Shown here piece by piece: positions 1-5,334 of a DNA stretch of 5,435 nt (positions within the stretch are counted from its first letter, which is position 1; each line of letters starts with the position of its first letter). Origin of the DNA: an uncultured bacterium. GTDB lineage: Bacteria; Bacillota; Clostridia; Oscillospirales; Oscillospiraceae. Below the pieces are notes generated by a model. That model was not told the DNA's origin. It worked only from the letters and a program-made list of their open reading frames with translations, and did not search any database. The stretch covers positions 1 through 5,435 of the forward strand of contig CAJMLC010000134.1 in NCBI GenBank assembly GCA_905214155.1, read 5' to 3'. The position numbers and the translations under genes were made by a program.

Positions 1-156
1 GGCGACGAAGGAGCCTTACGGATGCGGCATGCCCCTTGCGGGTACACAAAGTATGTCTGCGTGTTTCAAATCTTGCCTTGACGAAAAATCTCTTGCCAAA
101 TCTGTCTGATGGATCATACCATGCAGCTTGAAATATCATTTTTGGAGGAATAGAAC
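1..156. other. Upstream intergenic region, AT-richer than the genes
   Basis: No gene can be supported here. Two forward frames stay open from the left edge to stops at 107-109 and 129-131, but the translations match no family I recognise, so either could be the tail of an upstream gene or chance. The stretch ends with a strong ribosome binding site, GGAGGA at 144-149, seven bases before the ATG at 157. A weak promoter candidate is TTGCCA at 93-98 with TACCAT at 117-122 (18-base spacer); each box has mismatches and I would not rely on it. A short imperfect direct repeat, AAATC(TC)TTGCC, occurs at 68-77 and 86-97 and overlaps this candidate. Confidence 0.4.
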
Positions 157-807
157 ATGCGCTGGGACCTGCTCTTTTTCGACCTCGACGGCACGCTGAC
201 CGACTCCGGCCCTGGTGTGATGGGCGCGGTGCGCTATGCGTTCGGGGCGATGGGACGGTGCGCACCGGATGAGACGGAGATGCGCTCCTTCATCGGGCCG
301 ACGCTGATCGATTCCTTCTCCCGCTATTTTCCGCCGGAACAGGCGGTGGAGGCGGTCGGGAAATACAATGAATATTACGCGAAGACCGGCTGGCTCGAAA
401 ACGGGCCCTATCCCGGCATCGAATCCTGCCTCGGCGCGCTCCGCGCCGCCGGGGCGCGTCTGTTCGTCGCGACCAGCAAGGTGGAAACGTCTGCGCGGCA
501 GGTGCTCGACCATTTCGGCCTCTCGCCGTATTTTGAGTCCGTCTGCGGCGCGACGGCGGACGACCCGGCGCATGGGGCCAAGGACGTCGTGCTCCGCGCG
601 GCCCTCCGGCAGGCCGGATGCGACGACCCCGGACGGGCCGTCATGATCGGCGACCGGAAGTTCGACATTCTCGGCGGCCGCGCCGCCGGGCTTGAGACCG
701 TCGGTAACCTCTATGGCTACGGCAGCCGCGAGGAGCTGACCGCGGCGGGCGCGACCGAGATCGTTGAGACAGTCCAAGATCTGAAAGCCCTCTTATTGCA
801 GGAATAA
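157..807 (+). CDS. HAD-superfamily phosphatase (phosphoglycolate phosphatase-like)
   Basis: This 216-residue cytosolic protein is a subfamily I HAD hydrolase, a Mg2+-dependent phosphatase that works through a phospho-aspartate intermediate. All four HAD motifs are visible. Motif I is DLDGTLTDS, with nucleophile D9 and acid/base D11. Motif II is VATSK around T106. Motif III is K142 in GAKD. Motif IV is GDRKFD, with D166 and D170 binding the metal. The segment between motifs I and II, about residues 18-90, is helical and of the size of the alpha-helical C1 cap found in Gph/PpaX-type enzymes, and total length fits that group. The start at 157 is set by GGAGGA seven bases upstream. The gene is monocistronic and ends in the hairpin shared with the convergent radical SAM gene. 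The substrate cannot be read from sequence: phosphoglycolate, pyrophosphate or a nucleotide are all possible. Family assignment is firm and specificity is not. Confidence 0.93.
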   Translation: MRWDLLFFDLDGTLTDSGPGVMGAVRYAFGAMGRCAPDETEMRSFIGPTLIDSFSRYFPPEQAVEAVGKYNEYYAKTGWLENGPYPGIESCLGALRAAGARLFVATSKVETSARQVLDHFGLSPYFESVCGATADDPAHGAKDVVLRAALRQAGCDDPGRAVMIGDRKFDILGGRAAGLETVGNLYGYGSREELTAAGATEIVETVQDLKALLLQE

Positions 808-811
808 AACG

Positions 812-847
812 AAACCGCAGTCATCGACTCGATGACTGCGGTTTTTT
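812..847. terminator. Shared bidirectional intrinsic terminator between convergent genes
   Basis: Arms at 812-826 and 830-844 pair perfectly over 15 base pairs around a 3-base loop. On the plus strand the hairpin runs straight into a T tract (842-847), a classic Rho-independent terminator five bases after the HAD stop codon. On the minus strand the downstream sequence reads TTTCGTTTTATT, a slightly interrupted T tract, so it should also stop the radical SAM transcript. The right arm and loop lie inside the radical SAM reading frame, encoding its last few residues, and the radical SAM TGA (823-821) lies in the left arm. Confidence 0.9.
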
Positions 848-1693
848 ATGAAATCGTTCGGAATAGCCGCAGCGGCGGCAGAGCGGATGGATGCGTTTTT
901 GGCGTGCGAAACCGTCCACAATGCTGCGGGCTGGTTCGGCGGCAAGAATTTCGTCCAGCGGCTGCGTCAGCAGGTTCCCGAGCGGGATGCGCCCCTCGCC
1001 GTCGAGGCAGCAGGGGACAACGGTCCCGTCGCAGAGCACGGCCAGCTGGTCGCGCAGCGCGCGGCATGTGCCCGCCTCGCCGTGATCTGGTGCGTCGGGG
1101 CTGGGCCAGTCGAATTTTTCACCGTAGTGGATAAAGGTCCGGTCACGCAGCCGCCAGCCCCAGGTGTTCTGTGTCCAGTCGCCCGGATAGGCGGCGCGGA
1201 GGTGGGCGAGAATGGCGTCGTTCTGTGCGTTCCGGCCGCGCGTCTGCGCGCCGTCGAGATTCCAGAGGCGATAGTCGATCAGAATGCCCGTCTCCGCCGC
1301 TGCAAGGCCGAAGTCGGTGCATCCGGCGAGATAGGAGCCCATATCCACGCCGGAATTGGCCTCGAACGAATGGAGGCTGACGCTGACCTTGTGCAGCGCC
1401 GGGGCTGCGAGCAGCGCGCTTTGCCGCTTCGGCAGGAGCGTCCCGTTCGTCGTCAGCACGACGCGAAAGTCCATTCCGCCCGCGATCTCCAGCAGCTCCG
1501 GCAGCTCCGGATGCAGCAGCGGCTCGCCCATCACGTGGAAATAGAGGAAACGCGTCTGTCCGCACAGCGCCGCGGCGAGATGCGTGAATTGTTCGGCGGA
1601 TAAAAACGCGGCCCGCCGCTTCGTGCCGGGACAGAACGAACAGGCGAGGTTGCAGCAGTCAGTGATCTCCAGATAGACGCGTGAAAACGGCAT
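821..1693 (-). CDS. Radical SAM protein with SPASM-like C-terminal cysteines
   Basis: This 290-residue protein has the radical SAM cluster motif CxxxCxxC at C14, C18 and C21, which should bind the 4Fe-4S cluster that cleaves S-adenosylmethionine. A GEP motif follows at 56-58 (the SAM-binding GE motif) and a strand-turn TTNGT at 81-85. The C-terminal part holds C210, C221, C228, C229, C272 and C275, ending in an LCRRC motif. This spacing suits a SPASM/twitch-type auxiliary Fe-S domain. The ATG at 1693 is chosen because GGAGG sits six bases upstream (1704-1700) and the CxxxCxxC motif then lies near the N terminus as usual. The frame stays open further upstream, but that extension is low-complexity Arg/Ala/Pro sequence antisense to the next gene. 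No small precursor peptide gene is visible beside it, so a peptide-modifying role is not supported; the reaction is unknown. It is divergent from the SprT-like operon. Confidence 0.88.
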   Translation of the reverse strand: MPFSRVYLEITDCCNLACSFCPGTKRRAAFLSAEQFTHLAAALCGQTRFLYFHVMGEPLLHPELPELLEIAGGMDFRVVLTTNGTLLPKRQSALLAAPALHKVSVSLHSFEANSGVDMGSYLAGCTDFGLAAAETGILIDYRLWNLDGAQTRGRNAQNDAILAHLRAAYPGDWTQNTWGWRLRDRTFIHYGEKFDWPSPDAPDHGEAGTCRALRDQLAVLCDGTVVPCCLDGEGRIPLGNLLTQPLDEILAAEPARSIVDGFARQKRIHPLCRRCGYSERFHKKPQSSSR

Positions 1694-1722
1694 GATACGC
1701 CTCCAAATTCGGGAATATCTAT

Positions 1723-1751
1723 AGTATATCAGCCCGCAGCCGCGGCGGCAA
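1723..1751 (-). promoter_or_regulatory. Leftward extended -10 promoter for the radical SAM gene
   Basis: Read on the minus strand, TTGCCG (1751-1746) is followed by a 17-base spacer and TATACT (1728-1723). TG sits one base before the -10 box, making an extended -10 element. The predicted start is near 1716, giving a short leader of about 23 bases that contains the GGAGG of the radical SAM gene. Confidence 0.65.
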
Positions 1752-1762
1752 GCACGAAAGAC

Positions 1763-1791
1763 GTGACAAGGGCGGCGGAGCATGGTATAAT
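1763..1791 (+). promoter_or_regulatory. Rightward strong extended -10 promoter for the SprT-like operon
   Basis: GTGACA at 1763-1768 (five of six matches to TTGACA), a 17-base spacer, and a perfect TATAAT at 1786-1791 preceded by TG at 1783-1784. This is a near-consensus sigma-A promoter. Counting from the -10 box, +1 falls on 1798, the A of the ATG of the SprT-like gene. A GGAG at 1777-1780 lies upstream of the -10 box, so it would not be in the transcript. Confidence 0.75.
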
Positions 1792-1797
1792 TTAAAT

Positions 1798-2310
1798 ATG
1801 TGGACATTAGAAGAAATTCGGGAAGAATATGACCGGCTCGACCGGTATCTCGGCATCGATACGCGCGCCATCCGGCTGTCGTTTTCCAAGCGGATGCGGC
1901 AGCAGCATGGCGTCTGCTGTTTCCGGGGCGGCCGCCCGACGGAGATCCGCCTGGCGGACTTTCTGCGCGCGGATGACGAGGCCATGCTCGACACCGCACG
2001 GCACGAATATGCCCATGCCGCCGCCGCGCTCCTGACCGGCCAGCGCCACGGGCACGACGCAGTCTGGAAGGACATTTGTGTCCGGATCGGCTGTAAGCCG
2101 GAGCGCCTCGCCGGGACGACCGCCGCGCAGGAGGCGAAGAACGCCGGGTGCGGCTATCTCGTGCGCTGCAAAACGTGCGGCGCCGAGGGCCATTATCTGC
2201 GCCGCGGCGCGGTCGTGCAGAGCATTGAGCAGGGGCGGCAGGACTGCCGCTGCCGCCGCTGCGGCGGACGGACATTTACGTTGGAAAGGATGAGAGCAGA
2301 TGGACTATGA
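1798..2310 (+). CDS. SprT-like zinc metalloprotease-fold protein
   Basis: This 170-residue cytosolic protein has the SprT-like arrangement. An N-terminal helix (residues 3-19) leads into strands and then the zinc motif HEYAH (H69, E70, H73). A GH followed four positions later by W (H86, W90) matches the GHGxEF/W block of the SprT/Spartan family and supplies the probable third ligand. A C-terminal zinc ribbon follows, with C124 and C127 and then C152 and C155. Eukaryotic Spartan cleaves DNA-protein crosslinks; bacterial SprT-like proteins are largely uncharacterised, so protease activity is inferred from the intact HExxH. The ATG at 1798 has no usable Shine-Dalgarno site and coincides with the predicted transcription start. 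The next in-frame ATG (codon 33, at 1894) would remove the conserved N-terminal helix and first strand, so I keep 1798. It is the first gene of a three-gene operon and overlaps the next by 11 bases. Confidence 0.88.
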   Translation: MWTLEEIREEYDRLDRYLGIDTRAIRLSFSKRMRQQHGVCCFRGGRPTEIRLADFLRADDEAMLDTARHEYAHAAAALLTGQRHGHDAVWKDICVRIGCKPERLAGTTAAQEAKNAGCGYLVRCKTCGAEGHYLRRGAVVQSIEQGRQDCRCRRCGGRTFTLERMRADGL

Positions 2311-2746
2311 ACAGCGGGCGGAGGAGCTCTTCCGCGAGGGCTATAACTGCGCACAGGCGGTTTTCCTCGCCTTCGCGCTTGAAAAAATGGACCGGGACGA
2401 GGCGGCGCGGCTGGCCTCGGCGTTCGGCGGCGGCCTCGCCGGGATGCGCACCGTCTGCGGGACGCTCAGCGGCGCGGCCATGGCCTACGGTCTGCTGCGC
2501 GGCTATTCCGACCCGCAGGACAAGGAGGCCAAACGCGAGGTGTACGCGGCCGTGCACGGGATGGCAGCGGAGTTTGAACGGATCAACGGCTCGATCATCT
2601 GCCGCGACCTCCTGCACCTTGACCGGGACGTGAAATACGTCCCGCCGTCGGACCGCAGTGCGGACTATTACCAAAAGCGCCCCTGCCCGAAGCTCTGCGC
2701 CTGCACGGCGGGCATTCTTGCGCGCTATCTCAAGGCGCACCCATAA
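2300..2746 (+). CDS. CGAxxG-motif (C_GCAxxG_C_C family) putative redox protein
   Basis: This 148-residue protein fits the C_GCAxxG_C_C family of putative redox-active proteins, whose members are about 140 residues with conserved cysteines and a CGAxxG motif. The sequence shows GYNCAQA near the N terminus (C17), FGGG at 42-45, CGTLSG at 53-58 (C53, with Thr in place of the usual Ala), CRDLL at 101-105 (C101), and a terminal cluster C129, C133 and C135. There is no signal peptide or membrane segment. Biochemical function is unknown in the family; thiol redox or metal/Fe-S binding is a guess from the cysteines. The start at 2300 is supported by GGAAAGGA at 2283-2290, nine bases upstream and inside the end of the SprT-like gene. 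The 11-base overlap suggests translational coupling. The GTPase-nuclease gene follows after 23 bases. Confidence 0.87.
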   Translation: MDYEQRAEELFREGYNCAQAVFLAFALEKMDRDEAARLASAFGGGLAGMRTVCGTLSGAAMAYGLLRGYSDPQDKEAKREVYAAVHGMAAEFERINGSIICRDLLHLDRDVKYVPPSDRSADYYQKRPCPKLCACTAGILARYLKAHP

Positions 2747-2769
2747 AAAACATCATTGGAGAAACCAAC

Positions 2770-5334
2770 ATGAAGACACTGACGATCGGGATCCTGGCCC
2801 ACGTGGACGCGGGAAAGACCACGCTCTCCGAGGCGATGCTCTACCGCGCGGGGATGCTCCGCGCGATGGGCCGCGTCGACCACGGGGATGCGTTCCTCGA
2901 CACGGACGCGCAGGAGCGCGAACGCGGCATCACGATCTTTTCCAAGCAGGCCGTGCTCGATCTGCCGGGTTGCCGCTTCATTCTGCTCGACACGCCGGGC
3001 CACGTCGACTTTTCGGCGGAGATGGAGCGGACGCTGCAAATTCTGGACTACGCGATCCTCGTCATCAGCGCGACCGACGGCGTTCAGGGCCACACCTATA
3101 CGCTCTGGGATCTGCTGCGGCGCTATCAGGTGCCGGCGTTTCTGTTTGTCAACAAGATGGATCTGCCGGGGCTGGAGCGCGCGGCGCTGCTTGCGCAACT
3201 CCGGCGGGAGCTTTCGCCCGAGTGCATGGATTTTTCCGCCCCGGACTGCATGGAGCAGCTCGCGCTCTGCGACGAGGCGCTCATGGAGCGCTTTCTGGCC
3301 ACCGGTGCGCTTTCGGATGCGGACATCGGCTCGCTCATCCGCGCACGGCGTGCGTTCCCGTGCTATTTCGGCGCTGCGCTGCGCGACGAGGGCGTGGATG
3401 AATTTCTGCGGGCACTGGCCCGCTATGCCGTTCCGCCGGAATATCCGGCGGAATTTGCCGCACAGGTCTATAAGATCGCGCGGGATGAGAAGGGCATCCG
3501 CCTGACATTTTTGAAGGTGCTGGGCGGGACGCTGCGCGTCAAGGACGTGCTGCGCGGCGTGGACTGGGAGGAAAAGTGCGACCAGCTGCGGCTCTATTCC
3601 GGCGCAAAGTTCACGGCCGTTCCGGCGGCAGAGGCCGGGAGCGTGGTGGCCGTTGTCGGCCTGACGAAGACGCGGGCGGGCGAGGGCCTCGGCGCGGCGC
3701 GGGACGCCGAGCCGCCGAGCCTGCAGCCGGTGCTGGAATATGAACTCCGCCTCCCGGAGGGGACGGACGCGCAGCAGGCCTACGGGCGGCTGCGCGTGCT
3801 CGAAGAGGAGGATCCGCAGCTGCATCTGCGCTGGGACGCGCGGACGCGGCAGATCCGCGTGCAGCTGATGGGGCAGGTGCAGCAGGAAATTTTGCAGAAG
3901 CTGATCGAAGCGCGCTTCGGATTGCATGCGGAATTTGACGCGGGCAGCGTCGTCTATCTTGAGACGATCGCGGAGCCGGTCGAGGGCGTGGGGCACTATG
4001 AGCCGCTGCGGCACTATGCCGAGGTGCATCTCCTGCTCGAACCCGGCGAACCGGGCAGCGGCATCCAAATCGACACGATGTGCAGCGAGGACGCGCTCAG
4101 CCGCAACTGGCAGCGCCTCATCTTCACGCATCTTCTGGAGAAGACCTATCGCGGCGTGCTGACCGGTGCGCCGCTGACCGACGTGCGCATCACACTCGTG
4201 ACGGGCCGCGCGCACCCAAAGCATACGGAGGGCGGCGATTTCCGTCAGGCGACATACCGCGCGGTGCGGCAGGGCCTGATGAAGGCGAAGGGTGTCCTGC
4301 TCGAGCCGTGGTATGCCGTCCGGCTCGACCTTCCGGCGGAGTGCGTCGGCCGCGCAATGAGCGACCTTGAGCGCATGGGCGGCGCGTTCGACCCGCCGGA
4401 GCAGGGCGAAACGATGAGCACGCTGCGCGGGAGCGTCCCCGTGGCGCAGTTCGGCGATTATGCGCGGGAGTTCGCCGCGTATACCAAGGGCCGCGGACGT
4501 TTGCAGCTCCGCCCGGCGGGCTATCGTCCGTGCCGGGAGCAGGAGACCGTCGTCGCCGCGAGCAGCTATGACCCGGCCCGCGACATCGACGACCCGGCCA
4601 GCTCCATCTTCTGCACGCACGGCGCGGGCTTCGAGGTCAAGTGGGACGAGGTGGACAGCTACGCGCACCTGCCACTGTTGAACCTACGCCGCGCGGACGA
4701 GCCGGAGCCGATCGCCGCGCCGCGGAAGATTACGCGGTCGGTCGCGGACGGCGGCGCGCCGGAGCTCGAAAAAGAGCTGCTGGCGATTTTTGAGCGGACG
4801 TATGGCGCGATTCGGCGGCGCGACATTCTGCCAATGCAGGCGCTGCGCTCCGACGACAAGCGCGAGCTGATTCGTGCGCTGGAACCGGCGGAGGAATTTG
4901 TCCTCGTCGACGGGTACAATATCCTCTTCGCGTGGGACGAGCTGAAGGAGCTGGCAAAAAGCAATCTCGACGCGGCGCGGCACGTGCTGATGAATCTGCT
5001 CTGCAACTATCAGGGCTATCGCGGCTGCGCGGTGATCTTGGTATTCGATGCCTACAAGGTACCGCTGAACCTCGGAACGGTGGAAAAATACCACAACATC
5101 TTCGTAGTCTACACGAAGGAAGCCGAGACGGCGGACAGCTACATCGAGCGCGTGACCTACGAGCTGCGCGGGCGGCGCAAGGTGCGCGTGGCGACGAGCG
5201 ACAACCTCGAGCAGCTCATCATCCTGGGCCACGGCGCGGTGCGCGTCTCGGCCAAGAGCTTCCATGACGAGGTGTTCGGCACGAACGAAGAGATCCGCCG
5301 TATTTTACAGGAAAATAACCGAAAAAATCGCTGA
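2770..5334 (+). CDS. TetM-like ribosomal GTPase fused to a Rae1/YacP-like NYN endoribonuclease
   Basis: This 854-residue cytosolic protein starts as an EF-G/Tet(M)-type translational GTPase. It has a P-loop AHVDAGKT at 10-17, switch I RGIT at 52-55, DTPGH at 74-78 (H78 is the catalytic His position) and NKMD at 128-131. The fifth G motif reads GAAL at 201-204 instead of SAK. Domains II to V follow roughly at 229-315, 318-395, 395-510 and 510-590. Tet(M) is about 640 residues and ends near here; this protein adds a segment with HGAGFEVKWDEV (617-628), a charged linker (about 640-706), and a NYN/PIN-like domain (709-836). That domain aligns block by block with B. subtilis Rae1. I infer a factor that binds the ribosomal A-site region and cuts mRNA there. 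Domain IV lacks the SPVST loop of true tetracycline protection proteins, so a resistance label is not justified. The start is set by GGAG at 2758-2761, eight bases upstream. It is the last gene of the operon, with no obvious terminator after it in the window. Confidence 0.9.
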   Translation: MKTLTIGILAHVDAGKTTLSEAMLYRAGMLRAMGRVDHGDAFLDTDAQERERGITIFSKQAVLDLPGCRFILLDTPGHVDFSAEMERTLQILDYAILVISATDGVQGHTYTLWDLLRRYQVPAFLFVNKMDLPGLERAALLAQLRRELSPECMDFSAPDCMEQLALCDEALMERFLATGALSDADIGSLIRARRAFPCYFGAALRDEGVDEFLRALARYAVPPEYPAEFAAQVYKIARDEKGIRLTFLKVLGGTLRVKDVLRGVDWEEKCDQLRLYSGAKFTAVPAAEAGSVVAVVGLTKTRAGEGLGAARDAEPPSLQPVLEYELRLPEGTDAQQAYGRLRVLEEEDPQLHLRWDARTRQIRVQLMGQVQQEILQKLIEARFGLHAEFDAGSVVYLETIAEPVEGVGHYEPLRHYAEVHLLLEPGEPGSGIQIDTMCSEDALSRNWQRLIFTHLLEKTYRGVLTGAPLTDVRITLVTGRAHPKHTEGGDFRQATYRAVRQGLMKAKGVLLEPWYAVRLDLPAECVGRAMSDLERMGGAFDPPEQGETMSTLRGSVPVAQFGDYAREFAAYTKGRGRLQLRPAGYRPCREQETVVAASSYDPARDIDDPASSIFCTHGAGFEVKWDEVDSYAHLPLLNLRRADEPEPIAAPRKITRSVADGGAPELEKELLAIFERTYGAIRRRDILPMQALRSDDKRELIRALEPAEEFVLVDGYNILFAWDELKELAKSNLDAARHVLMNLLCNYQGYRGCAVILVFDAYKVPLNLGTVEKYHNIFVVYTKEAETADSYIERVTYELRGRRKVRVATSDNLEQLIILGHGAVRVSAKSFHDEVFGTNEEIRRILQENNRKNR
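4894..5277 (+). other. NYN/PIN-like nuclease domain (Rae1/YacP type) within the GTPase fusion
   Basis: This covers residues 709-836 of the fusion protein. Blocks shared with Rae1 as I recall its sequence are LVDGYN (712-717), an AW-xx-LK block (721-726), VFDA (758-761), TKEAETAD (782-789), VATSD (807-811) and a GA-R-SA block (822-828). D714 and D789 correspond to Rae1 D7 and D81, its active-site acidic residues; D760 and D811 would complete the acidic pocket. All are intact, so the domain looks catalytically competent. Stand-alone Rae1 is about 170 residues and in Firmicutes usually sits near cysS, mrnC and rlmB; none of those genes is here. Base composition and codon use do not visibly change at the junction. 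Confidence 0.88.

Noticed and set aside
848..1603. Plus-strand open frame of 251 codons inside the radical SAM gene
   Set aside because: The minus strand has a promoter, ribosome binding site and CxxxCxxC motif; the plus frame has no supported start and no recognisable domain.
2253..2267. Perfect 7-base inverted repeat CCGCCGC/GCGGCGG
   Set aside because: It lies within codons of the zinc ribbon of the SprT-like gene, with no T tract; best explained by GC-rich Cys/Arg/Gly codons.
1694..2275. N-terminal extension of the radical SAM frame by 194 codons
   Set aside because: The extension is low-complexity sequence antisense to the SprT-like gene, and a promoter and GGAGG site lie just before the ATG at 1693.
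2725..4668. Very long minus-strand open frame (647 codons) opposite the GTPase gene
   Set aside because: It is antisense to a gene with clear motifs, its translation is Arg/Ala/His-rich with no recognisable domain, and GC-rich coding sequence commonly opens such frames.
2770..4690. Annotation as a Tet(M)-type tetracycline resistance gene
   Set aside because: The SPVST loop in domain IV is absent, and the protein has about 200 additional C-terminal residues including a nuclease; no sign of a mobile element around it.
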